A stretch of DNA of 64,000 nt from Paradevosia sp036499825 (GCA_036499825.1 DASYCZ010000011.1:57021-121020); one strand, 5' to 3'. Positions 1 through 8,279 are shown, counted from the first letter of the stretch. Numbers and translations are program-made. Notes: generated by a model from the sequence alone, not told the origin.

Positions 1-501
1 CAGCAGCGCGTTGATGCTGTCCATCGCCGGGCCGCCCGCGATGTTGATCAGCGCCAGCGGCGCATCGGGCTGCTGCGCCAGTTGCGGCGCCAGCGCCGTG
101 GCCAGCAGCCGCGCCACGTTTTCCATGCGCACCCTTGTGGAGCGCGCCGGCAGGCTGTTGGCCACGGCCTTGTCGACCGGGCCATCGAACGGCTTCACCA
201 GATGGTTGGGGCCAAGTTTTAGCAGATACGTGGTGAGGCCGGGCAGGAACTCCCGCGCGCCCGATACGGCCCGCAGCAGCGGCGAGCGCCGGCCCACGAT
301 CCAGAAGATGATTCGCGTCACCCAGATGGGTGCCTTCCGCCGCGCCTTTTCCTCGCTGATGTAGCGCGCCATCTCGTCCGGGATCCGGGCGACGTCGAGG
401 CCGGGCGCGAAGGCCGGATTGGTCACGTCCAGCACCGGCAGCGCATGGCCCTCGCTCGACATTGCGGTCAGCACCGGATGTGAGGACGGGGGCATGGTCA
501 T
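1..501 (-). CDS. Possible SAM-dependent methyltransferase (3' end beyond window)
   Basis: The leftward reading frame starts at ATG 501 (a second in-frame ATG lies at 495) and stays open to the window edge, giving 167 codons with the C-terminus missing. A GGAG motif lies about 10 nt upstream of 501. A short hydrophobic patch lies near residues 56-63, within a basic segment. Near the window edge the sequence reads LALINIAGGPAMDSINALL, which resembles motif I (the SAM-binding Gly-rich loop) of class I methyltransferases, preceded by a conserved-looking RVRMENVARLL helix. I infer a methyltransferase-like protein, but the rest of the fold lies outside the window. It is transcribed away from the cell wall hydrolase at 915, so the 413-bp gap between them is a divergent control region. 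Confidence 0.6.
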   Translation of the reverse strand, partial: MTMPPSSHPVLTAMSSEGHALPVLDVTNPAFAPGLDVARIPDEMARYISEEKARRKAPIWVTRIIFWIVGRRSPLLRAVSGAREFLPGLTTYLLKLGPNHLVKPFDGPVDKAVANSLPARSTRVRMENVARLLATALAPQLAQQPDAPLALINIAGGPAMDSINALL

Positions 502-914
502 CTGGGCAGCTCCGGCAAATTGGTCGAGCGACGGGCAGTGTGCCGCCCGGCCGGGGGCGGTCTTTGGCGGTCCCGATTACCATGCCGCAATGGCCCGGCG
601 CCACCCCATGGGGGGCGCGCTGGCGCACCCCCAAAACCGTCCACAGCGAATCCATAAAGTTTTAGCCATTGGGTTAGTTAACCTTTATGCATCCCGCCAG
701 TTGACTGCAACTCCTTCGATTTATTGGGTTTTCAAGCGCTGCCAGGCGCATTAACCTCGATTTAATCGGTTAGGGAACATGGTTAAGTAGCCGTAAATTT
801 TGGGTTCCCTCCGGCAGCTCCCTCCGCTAGGGTGTCGCCGGAATTGACGAGACAAAGCTGGGGTCGCGTGTCCGCGTTGGGCTTGGGGCGGCATCCGGGG
901 AAAGTCGGGGCATA
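502..914. other. Divergent intergenic region with several TTAA half-sites
   Basis: No gene is visible in this gap. It is clearly richer in A+T than its surroundings between about 650 and 800 and holds several TTAACC or TTAA words (near 678, 751, 762 and 783). One pair forms an exact CtrA-type box, listed separately. The arrangement suggests promoters for both divergent genes. Confidence 0.5.
751..765 (+). promoter_or_regulatory. CtrA box, TTAA-N7-TTAA
   Basis: TTAACCTCGATTTAA matches the alphaproteobacterial CtrA consensus TTAA-N7-TTAA exactly, including the common TTAACC left half. It lies about 150 bp upstream of the SleB-type hydrolase start, and another TTAACC half-site lies about 70 bp further upstream. 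Cell wall remodelling genes are frequent CtrA targets in this class. A DivL homologue, the upstream control protein of CtrA, is encoded at 35131-37584. Confidence 0.55.
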
Positions 915-1880
915 TTGACGAGAGCCACTCTCGCCACAAGGATTCGCGCACTGATCAATGCCGCCACCCTTTGCGTGGCGGTCATCATCATGCTGGCGAG
1001 CTTCAGCGCGACTGCCGCTTTGGCGCAGGATCGTGCCGCCGACCTCAAGGTCGCCGAAATCGTGCCCGCCGAAGCCTCCCATGCCCTCGTCATCGACCGC
1101 CTTCGTCCCACCATCGTTACCGCCAGTCTGGGCGGCTCGCTCAGCGTCACCGCACTTGATGCGAACCAGCAGCAGGCCGCGGCCGAGCCGGCCCAGCCCA
1201 AGCTGACGCCGCAATTGCTCGCCGCCTATGTGGCCCGCCAGCAGCAGCTGCGCGCCTTCAATCATTTCGACGTCAACCCGCCGCCGGCCCTGACCCCCGA
1301 ATTGCTCTCCGGCTATATCGAGCGCCAGCGCAATCCGGCCCTCGATGCCATCGATGCGGCGACGCCCGCCGGCGCCACGGCCTCGGCCGATGACGACAAG
1401 GCGCTGAACGCCAAGATGCTCGAAGCCTATGCGACGCAGAAATTCGTGCCCACCACCAAGCGCATCAAGCTGGCGGCGGGCGAGCGTCTCTGCCTCACCC
1501 AGGCCATCTATTACGAAGCGCGCGGCGAAAGCGTCGAGGGCCAGTGGGCCGTCGCCAACGTCATCATCAACCGCGCCTTTTCGGGCAAGTTCCCGTCCAC
1601 CATTTGCGGCGTCGTCTTCCAGAACGCCAGCAAGGGCTACCACCAGTGCCAGTTCACCTTCGCCTGCGACGGCAAGACCGATGTCGGCACCGAGCGCCAG
1701 GCCTGGAACCGCGCCGAGGATATCGCCGACCGCGCCTTCGCCGAATTCCAGCAGGGCGACCGCCCGCATGTGCTGCCCAAATCGGCGCTCTATTACCATA
1801 CGCGCTCGGTGGCGCCGCAATGGTCCTACACCTATCAGCGCGTCGCCTCGATCGGCGCCCACATTTTCTACTCGCCGTGA
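915..1880 (+). CDS. Secreted SleB-type cell wall hydrolase
   Basis: A 321-residue exported protein. Residues 10-38 form a signal peptide (hydrophobic VAVIIMLASFSATAALAQ), and residues 190-305 match the Hydrolase_2/SleB domain (PF07486), with the YYEARGE motif carrying the likely catalytic Glu and the downstream NVIINRAFSGKFP and QCQFTFACDG motifs. The family cleaves peptidoglycan glycan strands and in Hyphomicrobiales is usually a housekeeping envelope enzyme. The start is TTG at 915; no in-frame ATG occurs before the signal peptide core ends. The linker holds three related 14-16 residue segments around residues 96, 125 and 163 (pattern LTPxLLxxYxxRQ), possibly a small binding repeat. A CtrA box lies upstream, suggesting cell-cycle timed expression. 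Confidence 0.9.
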   Translation: MTRATLATRIRALINAATLCVAVIIMLASFSATAALAQDRAADLKVAEIVPAEASHALVIDRLRPTIVTASLGGSLSVTALDANQQQAAAEPAQPKLTPQLLAAYVARQQQLRAFNHFDVNPPPALTPELLSGYIERQRNPALDAIDAATPAGATASADDDKALNAKMLEAYATQKFVPTTKRIKLAAGERLCLTQAIYYEARGESVEGQWAVANVIINRAFSGKFPSTICGVVFQNASKGYHQCQFTFACDGKTDVGTERQAWNRAEDIADRAFAEFQQGDRPHVLPKSALYYHTRSVAPQWSYTYQRVASIGAHIFYSP

Positions 1881-1927
1881 TCTGAAGCCGCTGGCAACGA
1901 CTTGCCGCCATGCCGCGTTAGGGCTGC

Positions 1928-2791
1928 ATGCGCTTTCTCATCCTTCTGATCTCGCTGCTGTTTCCCCTGTCGGTCCTGGCCGAGGACGTGCCACAGCCGC
2001 GGCCCCGTCCCGAACCCGGCGTCTTGACGCAAAAAACCGCGCCACCCGCGCCTCTCGCCGCCGCCGAGCCCGATAGTTCCAATCCGCCTTTGCCACGCCC
2101 CCGCCCACAGGATGCGGCCAGCACCGAGCCCGCCGCCGAAGTGCCGGCGCCTCAAGCACCTGCTCCTCCGGCCGGCACCCCGCCGGGCGCCCAGGAAGGC
2201 CAGCCCGCCCAGCCCTCCACGGAACCGCGCATCTTCCAGGCCGCCTGTCCGGCCGTGATCCTGGGCGAGGTGGAAGCCACCATGCTGCCCCCGATCAGCG
2301 ATGACGGGGCCGGCGAGCATGCCCCGCTCGCCCTCAAGGCCGTGATGGCGCGCGGCCAGCGCGTCGCCGTCACCGGCGATGTCACCACCAACTGCCAGAT
2401 GGCTACCGCCCTGCCGCATTGGGCCGATGCCATCGACGGCTACCTGTGGGCCCGTGACAAGACCCATCTCAAGGCCATCAATGTCGGCACCTCCTACATG
2501 CACCGCGACCGCGTCACCGGCTCGCCCAACGACACCTTGTCCGAACACGCCTTCGCGGACGCCATGGACGTGACCGGCTTCACCCTTGCCGATGGCCGCA
2601 CCATCACCGTCGCCACGGGCTGGACCGGCAGCGAGCAACAAGGCAGCCGCATCGTCCGCTTCGCCCACGACGCCGCCTGCTCCCTGTTCATGACCACCCT
2701 CGGCCCCGAAGCCAACGAACTGCATCACGACCACCTGCATGTGGACCTGGGCTGCCACGGCAAGGCATGCACGTATCGGTTGTGTGAGTAG
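1928..2791 (+). CDS. Extensin-like family protein, secreted
   Basis: A 287-residue protein with a clear N-terminal signal peptide (MRFLILLISLLFPLSVLAE), a long Pro/Ala-rich linker (about residues 20-95) and a C-terminal extensin-like domain (PF06904, COG3921). Family hallmarks visible are the CPAV start of the domain, the TSYMHRDRV and SEHAFADAMDVTGF motifs, and the late LHHDHLHVDLGCHG motif with its His/Asp cluster, which resembles LAS-type metallopeptidase chemistry. Members are thought to act on peptidoglycan in the periplasm; that activity is inferred, not shown here. It begins 47 bp after the cell wall hydrolase stops, so the two may share a transcript. Confidence 0.9.
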   Translation: MRFLILLISLLFPLSVLAEDVPQPRPRPEPGVLTQKTAPPAPLAAAEPDSSNPPLPRPRPQDAASTEPAAEVPAPQAPAPPAGTPPGAQEGQPAQPSTEPRIFQAACPAVILGEVEATMLPPISDDGAGEHAPLALKAVMARGQRVAVTGDVTTNCQMATALPHWADAIDGYLWARDKTHLKAINVGTSYMHRDRVTGSPNDTLSEHAFADAMDVTGFTLADGRTITVATGWTGSEQQGSRIVRFAHDAACSLFMTTLGPEANELHHDHLHVDLGCHGKACTYRLCE

Positions 2792-2809
2792 GGGCGGCGG
2801 CTGAGCCGC

Positions 2810-2846
2810 CCCCTCGCCCCTCTGGGGAGAGGGCTGGGGTGAGGGG
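2810..2846 (+). repeat. GC-rich repeat, family 3 (CTCGCCCC...GGGTGAGGGG)
   Basis: A short palindromic repeat of the form CCCTCGCCCCTCTGGGGAGA followed by GGGCTGGGGTGAGGGG. Near-identical or reversed copies recur at 3033-3140, 3328-3377, 11956-12005, 12060-12110, 34729-34785 and 45831-45878, always outside genes. Confidence 0.7.
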
Positions 2847-2880
2847 TGGGAAGCCACCGCGGTCACGCTGCCATCCCCGA

Positions 2881-2978
2881 GTCATTCCGGCGGAGGCCGG
2901 AATCCATATCCGTGGCGAGCCGCCACATCCAGCGCGTGGGCAATCCCTCACATGGATTCCGGCCTCCGCCGGAATGAC
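2881..2978. repeat. Inverted-repeat element, family 1 (98 bp)
   Basis: Begins GTCATTCCGGCGGAGGCCGG and ends with the reverse complement, so the whole element can fold into one long hairpin, and each arm also holds its own small CCGG...CCGG hairpin. The centre contains the conserved words TCCGTGGCG and CATCCAGCG. Sister copies lie at 3178, 9445, 11531, 47805, 48765 and 63870. Confidence 0.85.
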
Positions 2979-3032
2979 CCGGTGGGTGGTGGAGTATCGG
3001 TGGTGAGCACCGTCGCGGTCCGTGGCTCCCCA

Positions 3033-3140
3033 CCCCTCATCCGGCGCTGCGCGCCACCTTCTCCCCGGAGGGGCGAAGGGGCTGAGGGGCTGGTGCCAGT
3101 CGCCCCCTCGCCCCTCCGGGGAGAGGGCTGGGGTGAGGGG
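3033..3140. repeat. Family 3 repeat, head-to-head inverted pair
   Basis: A reversed copy (3033-3081) faces a forward copy (3101-3140) across about 20 bp, so the pair is itself a large inverted repeat. The organisation mirrors the family 1 elements on both sides. Confidence 0.7.
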
Positions 3141-3177
3141 TCTCTCAACCGTGTGCTGAACCCTCAATTATCTCGGA

Positions 3178-3275
3178 GTCATTCCGGCGCAGGCCGGAAT
3201 CCATGTCCGTGGCGACCCGCTACATCCAGCGTGTGGGCAATCCCTGACATGGATTCCGGCCTCCGCCGGAATGAT
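3178..3275. repeat. Inverted-repeat element, family 1 (98 bp)
   Basis: Same length and arm sequence as the copy at 2881, with a few substitutions in the centre. The two copies and the intervening family 3 pair fill the whole gap between the extensin-like gene and the methyltransferase at 3459. Confidence 0.85.
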
Positions 3276-3327
3276 CCGGTGGGTGGTGAAGTATCGGTGG
3301 TGAGCACCGGCGGCCCGTGACTCCCCA

Positions 3328-3377
3328 CCCCTCATCCGGCGCCGACGCGCCACCTTCTCCCCGGAGGGGCGAAGGGT
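3328..3377 (-). repeat. GC-rich repeat, family 3, reversed copy
   Basis: Reads CCCCTCATCCGGCG then CTTCTCCCCGGAGGGGCGAA, the reverse-complement form of the copy at 2810. It ends about 80 bp before the next gene. Confidence 0.65.
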
Positions 3378-3458
3378 CTGAGAGCCGGTGCCTCACCCCC
3401 GCTTGCCGACTCCACCCCGCCCGCTCTAAAACCTCTCAACTCTATCATCGAGGCCCCT

Positions 3459-4292
3459 ATGCAGGATGCCCAGCCCAGCCGGACGGCGCTTGCTGCCGCC
3501 ATGTATCGCGCGGCCCATCAGCGCCTCGAACAGGGGCGCATTTTCAGGGATGAGCTGGCTTTGCCCATTATCGGCGCCGATGCCCAGGCGCATCTCGATG
3601 CCTGGGCCGAGCGCAAGGGGCGCGGCATGCGGATCTTCATCGCGGCGCGCAGCCGCTTCGCCGGTGACAAGCTCGCCGAGGCCGTGGCCGCCGGCACGCG
3701 CCAGGTGGTGATCGTGGGCGCCGGGCTCGATACCACCGCCCTGCGCAACCACAATCCCGACCTTCGCTGTTTCGAAGTCGATCACCCGGCAACCCAGGCC
3801 TGGAAGCGCGAGCGGATCGCCGAGGCGGCGCTTGCCATCCCCCAGACCCTTACTTTCGCGCCGGTCGATTTCGAGCGTGAAACCCTGGCCGGCGGCCTCG
3901 CCAAGGCCGGTTTCGATGCCATGGCGCCGGCCTTCTTCATCTGGCTCGGCGTCGTGCCCTATCTCACCGAGGGCGCCATTTTCGCAACCCTCGGCTTCGT
4001 CGCCACGGTTCCCTCGGCCGGCATCGTCTTCGACTATGCCAATCCGGCCGAGCAATATGAGGGCGAACTCCGGGTCTTCCATGAACGCCGCGCCGCCGGC
4101 GCTGCCGCCATCGGCGAGCCCTGGCTCAGCTTCTTCGACAGCGACGACCTGGCCATGAGGCTGCGCGACCTGGGCGCGCTGGTCATCGAAGACATGGGCC
4201 CGCAAGGCCTGCGCGACTGGCTGGGTGGCCCGTCCGATACGCCTGCGCCACGTCATGGCGGGCACATCCTCTACGCGAACTGGCCCGCCTGA
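3459..4292 (+). CDS. Class I SAM-dependent methyltransferase, TIGR00027/LCM-like family
   Basis: A 277-residue cytoplasmic enzyme. The SAM-binding motif VVIVGAGLDTTALR (about residues 84-97) and the following CFEVDHPATQAWKRER segment are typical of the leucine carboxyl methyltransferase fold (PF04072) and the TIGR00027 family, whose substrates in bacteria are mostly unknown. The F-I-W-L-G-V-V-P-Y-L-T motif in the middle is also characteristic. Start ATG 3459 follows a repeat-filled gap and has only a weak AGGCC-type ribosome site. A strong hairpin at 4319-4346 probably ends the transcript. No neighbour suggests a pathway. Confidence 0.85.
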   Translation: MQDAQPSRTALAAAMYRAAHQRLEQGRIFRDELALPIIGADAQAHLDAWAERKGRGMRIFIAARSRFAGDKLAEAVAAGTRQVVIVGAGLDTTALRNHNPDLRCFEVDHPATQAWKRERIAEAALAIPQTLTFAPVDFERETLAGGLAKAGFDAMAPAFFIWLGVVPYLTEGAIFATLGFVATVPSAGIVFDYANPAEQYEGELRVFHERRAAGAAAIGEPWLSFFDSDDLAMRLRDLGALVIEDMGPQGLRDWLGGPSDTPAPRHGGHILYANWPA

Positions 4293-4318
4293 TCCGCCGA
4301 AACCGCCTCTCCATGTCA

Positions 4319-4346
4319 AAGGCGGCAGAGTGGGCTCTGCCGCCTT
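4319..4346 (+). terminator. Terminator-like hairpin
   Basis: A perfect 12-bp stem (AAGGCGGCAGAG paired with CTCTGCCGCCTT) with a 4-nt loop, 27 bp after the methyltransferase stop. There is no long T run, so termination efficiency is uncertain. Confidence 0.6.
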
Positions 4347-4475
4347 GCCGACATTCTGAGGGTGGAGGTCTCCCGCTTCAGAACGTGAGGGGGTTGCCCT
4401 TTGGCTCGCGCCACACCTGCCACGAAAAATGGGCAAACATGGGGCGGCGGGCGATTGTCTGCCGCCGGACTTTAC

Positions 4476-4492
4476 CTTAGAATAGTTCCAAA
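4476..4492 (+). promoter_or_regulatory. ICE-like Irr box upstream of mbfA
   Basis: CTTAGAA-TAG-TTCCAAA differs at two positions from the rhizobial iron control element pattern TTTAGAA-NNN-TTCTAAA bound by Irr. It sits inside a wider CCTTAG-N12-CTAAGG palindrome (4475-4498), 16 bp before the mbfA start. In Agrobacterium and Bradyrhizobium, mbfA is a known Irr-repressed gene, so location and sequence agree. Confidence 0.6.
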
Positions 4493-4507
4493 CTAAGGAT
4501 TGTAACC

Positions 4508-5491
4508 ATGTTGACCCGCTGGCTCGAGCCGCATAAGCGCGATTTCGCTTCCCTCAACGAGCGCGAAGTGCTGGCCCTGGCCGTCGCCGCCGAAGAAGAG
4601 GATGGGCGCATCTATTCGGCTTTCGCCGAGCGCCTGGGGCCATCCTATCCGGGCTCGGCCAAGCTGTTCGAGGGCATGGCGGCCGAGGAAAACGACCATC
4701 GCCGCCGCCTGCTCGATCTTTACACCGAGCGCTTCGGCCCGGTGCTGGTGCCGATCCGCCGCGAGCATGTGCGCGGCTTCCTCGCCCGCAAGCCGCTCTG
4801 GCTGCTGCAGAACCTTTCCGTCGAAGCCGTGCGCCAGCAGGTCTGGGAGATGGAAGAGGGCGCCTCGCGCTTTTATCTCGCCGCCGCCGCGCAGACCACC
4901 GATGCGGCGGTGCGCAAGCTTCTGGGCGATCTCGCCCAGGAGGAGCAGGCCCATGCGCATGTGGCCGATGATCTGGAGGCCTCCCATCTGGGCACCGAGG
5001 CGCGCGACAAGGAAAAGACCGAGGAACAGCGCCAGTTCGTCCTGACCTTCGTGCAGCCCGGCCTTGCGGGCCTCATGGATGGCTCGGTGTCGACCCTGGC
5101 GCCGGTCTTTGCCGCAGCCTTTGCCACCGGCAATACCTGGCAGACGTTCCTCGTCGGCCTTGCGGCCTCGGTCGGCGCCGGCATTTCGATGGGCTTCACC
5201 GAAGCCGCCTCCGATGACGGCAAGCTCACCGGGCGCGGCTCCCCCATCAAGCGCGGCATCGCCAGCGGCGTCATGACGGCGCTGGGCGGGCTCGGCCACG
5301 CGCTGCCCTATCTGATCGCCGATTTCTTCACCGCCACAGCCATCGCCATGGTGGTGGTCATTGTCGAACTCTGGGCCATCGCCTTCATCCAGAGCCGCTA
5401 TATGTCGACCCCGTTCTGGCGCGCCGCCCTGCAGGTGGTGCTGGGCGGCGCCCTGGTGTTCGGCGCCGGCATCCTGATCGGCAACGCCTGA
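4508..5491 (+). CDS. mbfA: Membrane-bound ferritin MbfA (erythrin-VIT1 fusion), iron exporter
   Basis: A 327-residue fusion. Residues 15-160 form a ferritin-like four-helix domain with di-iron ligands in EEEDGRIY, EENDHRR, EMEEGASRFY and EEQAHAH. Residues 180-327 form a VIT1/CCC1-type membrane domain with about four to five helices (GLMDGSVSTLAPVFAAAF; GISMGFTEAASDDG; late AIAMVVVIVELWAIAF and ALVFGAGILIG). Characterised homologues export iron across the inner membrane and protect against iron and peroxide stress. AAGG lies about 10 nt before ATG 4508. The ICE-like box overlapping the promoter predicts repression by Irr under low iron. A rhizobial-type hairpin follows the stop. Confidence 0.92.
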   Translation: MLTRWLEPHKRDFASLNEREVLALAVAAEEEDGRIYSAFAERLGPSYPGSAKLFEGMAAEENDHRRRLLDLYTERFGPVLVPIRREHVRGFLARKPLWLLQNLSVEAVRQQVWEMEEGASRFYLAAAAQTTDAAVRKLLGDLAQEEQAHAHVADDLEASHLGTEARDKEKTEEQRQFVLTFVQPGLAGLMDGSVSTLAPVFAAAFATGNTWQTFLVGLAASVGAGISMGFTEAASDDGKLTGRGSPIKRGIASGVMTALGGLGHALPYLIADFFTATAIAMVVVIVELWAIAFIQSRYMSTPFWRAALQVVLGGALVFGAGILIGNA

Positions 5492-5537
5492 GCGCTTTCA
5501 GGAAAAGTGGGGCCCACTTTTCCGTTTCGAAAGCGCG
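5491..5537 (+). terminator. Rhizobiales-type palindromic hairpin after mbfA
   Basis: GGAAAAGTGGG pairs with CCCACTTTTCC at the centre, nested in an outer GCGCTTTC/GAAAGCGC stem. A relative with the same layout lies at 58334-58382. Placed between convergent genes, it probably serves mbfA and perhaps the GMC gene on the other strand. Confidence 0.6.
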
Positions 5538-5581
5538 AGCAAGCAAAGACCTGAGCGATCAGAAGCGATCAGACGAAAGCT

Positions 5582-7195
5582 CTAGCCGGCGCCCACCAGG
5601 TCGGCGGCCTTGCTGCCGATGGCCATGGCGGGCGCATTGGTGTTGCCCGAGGGAATGAACGGGATGATCGAGCAATCGATCACCCGCAGCCCCTCTGTGC
5701 CGCGCACCCGCAACTGGCTGTCCACAACCGCCATGGGGTCGCTGTCCGGGCCCATGCGCAGCGAGCCCGACGGGTGGTAATTGGTCTTGACCGTCTGCCC
5801 GCAGAATTTGGTGAGGCTCTCCTCGTCCTGCAGCGCCCGGCCGGGCAGCAGTTCCTCGGCGATCTTGGAGCGGAAGGGCTCGGTCTCCAGCAATTGGCGC
5901 GCATGCCGCACCGAGGCGATGGTCAGCCGCAGATCATCCGGATCGCCGAAGAAATTGCAGTCGACCAGTGGTTGCGCCGCCGGGTCGGCCGAGCGGAGCT
6001 TGACCGAGCCGCGCGCCTTGGGCCGCAACAGGCATGAGGTGAAGGTCACCCCATAGGTGGGCTTGGCCGACGACACGTCGCGGTCGAGATAGACGATGGG
6101 TGCGCAATAGAGCTGGATCGTCGGCCGCTCGCCGCCATCGGGATCGTAGAAGAGGCAACTCTCGATGCCGGTGGTCGTCACCGGCCCCGAATTGAACAAC
6201 AGGTATTGCAGGCCATTGCGGAGCATCGGCCAACCCTTGTCCTCGCCGAAATAGCCGGATTTGCCGCGCGTCGTCGCAATCACCGGCACTTCGTGGTGAT
6301 CCTGGAGGTTGGCCCCGACCCCCGGCAGATCGGCCCTGACCGAGATGCCGTGCTGGCGCAGTTGCTCGGCGGGCCCCAGGCCCGACAGCAGCATCAGCTT
6401 GGCGCTGTTATAGGTGCCCGCGGCAACCAGTACTTCGCGGCTGGCGCGTACCTCATGCTCGGCGCCGTCTTTGCGGTAGCGCAGCCCCACGGCGCGCTGG
6501 CCGTCGAACACGATGCTGTCGACGCGCGCCCCGGTGATGATGGTCAGCCGGTCGTCATCGGCCAGCGGCTTGAGGAACGCCTTGACGGCGTCCGAGCGCT
6601 CCATGCGGCGGCCCCATTGCGCATAAGTATGCTGCATGATGCCGACGCCGTTCTGGCGCGCCCCGTTGAAATCGGGGTTGTGGGGGTGCCCCAGGCCCTG
6701 TGCGGCCAGCAGGAAATCCTGCGTGGTGTCCGAGATATGGCCGGGCTCGGAGACGCGCAGATTGCCCGAAATGCCGTGATAGGCATTGTTGAACCGGGTA
6801 TTGGCCTCGATGCCCTTGAAGTGCCCCAGCATATCCGCATAGGACCAGGAATCGTTGCTGCCCAGATACGCCGCCCAGTCGTCATAGTCCTGCTTCTGGC
6901 CGCGCATATAGACCATGGCGTTGACGGCGCTGCCGCCGCCCAGGGCCTTGGCCACCGGCACGATGGGCCCGCGCCCGCCCAGTTGCGGCTGCGGCACGGT
7001 GTGGTGCATTTCGAGAAAATCGTCGCGCGCCAGGTATTTCATGTAGCCGGCCGGCATCGCCATCAGCCGCGCCGTGCGTTCCGGCCCGCGCTCGATGATG
7101 GCGACACGCAAGCCATAGTCGCGCACCAGCCGCATGGCAGCCACCGACGCCGCCGAGCCGCCGCCCGCGATGACGATATCGAAGTCTAAAGGCAT
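5582..7195 (-). CDS. GMC family oxidoreductase (choline dehydrogenase-like)
   Basis: A 537-residue FAD enzyme. The N-terminal dinucleotide fold DIVIAGGGSAASVAAMRL (residues 5-22) departs slightly from the usual GxGSAG. The GMC signatures are present: LGGGSAVNAMVYMRG near residues 85-99, the GTYNSAKLMLLSGLGP segment, the active-site His region TNYHPSGSLRMG and the C-terminal NTNAPAMAIGSKAADL. The family oxidises alcohols such as choline, glucose or polyethylene glycols; the substrate cannot be read from sequence. It lies 67 bp downstream of trhO on the same strand. Confidence 0.9.
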   Translation of the reverse strand: MPLDFDIVIAGGGSAASVAAMRLVRDYGLRVAIIERGPERTARLMAMPAGYMKYLARDDFLEMHHTVPQPQLGGRGPIVPVAKALGGGSAVNAMVYMRGQKQDYDDWAAYLGSNDSWSYADMLGHFKGIEANTRFNNAYHGISGNLRVSEPGHISDTTQDFLLAAQGLGHPHNPDFNGARQNGVGIMQHTYAQWGRRMERSDAVKAFLKPLADDDRLTIITGARVDSIVFDGQRAVGLRYRKDGAEHEVRASREVLVAAGTYNSAKLMLLSGLGPAEQLRQHGISVRADLPGVGANLQDHHEVPVIATTRGKSGYFGEDKGWPMLRNGLQYLLFNSGPVTTTGIESCLFYDPDGGERPTIQLYCAPIVYLDRDVSSAKPTYGVTFTSCLLRPKARGSVKLRSADPAAQPLVDCNFFGDPDDLRLTIASVRHARQLLETEPFRSKIAEELLPGRALQDEESLTKFCGQTVKTNYHPSGSLRMGPDSDPMAVVDSQLRVRGTEGLRVIDCSIIPFIPSGNTNAPAMAIGSKAADLVGAG

Positions 7196-7262
7196 GGCGC
7201 TGATCTCTCCCTGCCTTCATGCATAACCGAGGGCAGGGCGCTTGATAAGAGGCGGCGCCGGT

Positions 7263-8279
7263 CTATGGCTTGCTGTTCGTCCGGGTTTTCTCGCGGCGGG
7301 TTTTTTCGAGCCGGGCCTGCTTGGCCCGGAGCGCTTCCCCGGCCGAAGCGATGGCGGCATCGCCCAGATGCTTGAGGCCGCGGCTTGCCATGATGGCCAT
7401 CTGCCGCTGGCGTTCCGCTGCCGCCTCGTGCTTGTGTGTCTCGCCGGCACAATAAGGGCAGCTGATGCCCTCGCTATAGGCGGGATCATCCCGCTCCCGG
7501 GGTGTCAGCGGGTGCCGGCAGGCGCGGCAGAGCGTCGCCTCGCCCTCCGCCAGCCCATGCGTGACCGCGACGCGCTCGTCGAACACGAAGCATTCGCCCT
7601 GCCAGCGGCTATCGGTTTCCGGCACTTTTTCCAGATAGCCCAGAATGCCGCCCTTGAGGTGGAACACTTCCTCAAAGCCCTGCGACAGCAGATAGGACGA
7701 GGCCTTCTCGCAGCGGATGCCGCCGGTGCAGAACATCGCGACCTTCCTGTCCCGCTGCGGATCGAGCCGTTCGGCAACGAACGCCTTGAACTCGGTAAAA
7801 CTCTGCGTCTGCGGATCGAGTGCGCCCGCGAACGTGCCCAGCCCCACCTCATAGTCGTTGCGCGTATCGACCAGCGTCACGTCACCCCGGCTGATCAGGG
7901 CGTTCCAATCCTCGGGCGCCACATAGGTCCCCACCTGCACCGAAGGGTTGGCCTCGGGCGCCCTCAACGTCACGATCTCGTCCTTGATCCTGACCTTCAT
8001 GCGCAGGAACGGCATGGCGGCGGCGCTCGAATATTTCACCTCGGCGCCCGCGAAGGGAAAGTGCTCTTCGAGATACAAGATCAGCTCATCGATCGCCGCG
8101 GCGCTCCCCGCCACCGTGCCGTTGAGGCCCTCGGGCGCGAGGATAATGGTGCCGCAGATTTTCCGGGCGCAGCAGAACAGCGCCAGTTCGGGCTTTTGCG
8201 CCAGCAAACCGGAACAGTCGGCGAATTTGTAGAAGGCGGCGACCTTGAAGCCGTCCGGAGATTTGTGCAGATTGTTCAT
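7263..8279 (-). CDS. trhO: Oxygen-dependent tRNA uridine-34 hydroxylase TrhO
   Basis: A 338-residue rhodanese-domain protein of the YceA/TrhO family, which makes 5-hydroxyuridine at tRNA position 34. The N-terminal acylphosphatase-like part (KVAAFYKFADC, GTIILAPEGLNGTVAG) precedes a rhodanese domain with the catalytic Cys in MFCTGGIRCEKASSYLL. A C-terminal Cys-rich region (CRACRHPLTPRE; CPYCAGE) probably binds metal, followed by a charged tail. The start is set at MNNLHKSP (8279), where homologues begin; the longer frame upstream would run into the promoter of the divergent aldo/keto reductase. Confidence 0.92.
   Translation of the reverse strand: MNNLHKSPDGFKVAAFYKFADCSGLLAQKPELALFCCARKICGTIILAPEGLNGTVAGSAAAIDELILYLEEHFPFAGAEVKYSSAAAMPFLRMKVRIKDEIVTLRAPEANPSVQVGTYVAPEDWNALISRGDVTLVDTRNDYEVGLGTFAGALDPQTQSFTEFKAFVAERLDPQRDRKVAMFCTGGIRCEKASSYLLSQGFEEVFHLKGGILGYLEKVPETDSRWQGECFVFDERVAVTHGLAEGEATLCRACRHPLTPRERDDPAYSEGISCPYCAGETHKHEAAAERQRQMAIMASRGLKHLGDAAIASAGEALRAKQARLEKTRREKTRTNSKP

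Noticed and set aside
2792..3458. Open frames across the repeats after the extensin-like gene
   Set aside because: Their translations are only repeated Pro/Arg/Gly strings from the palindromic elements, in several frames and on both strands.
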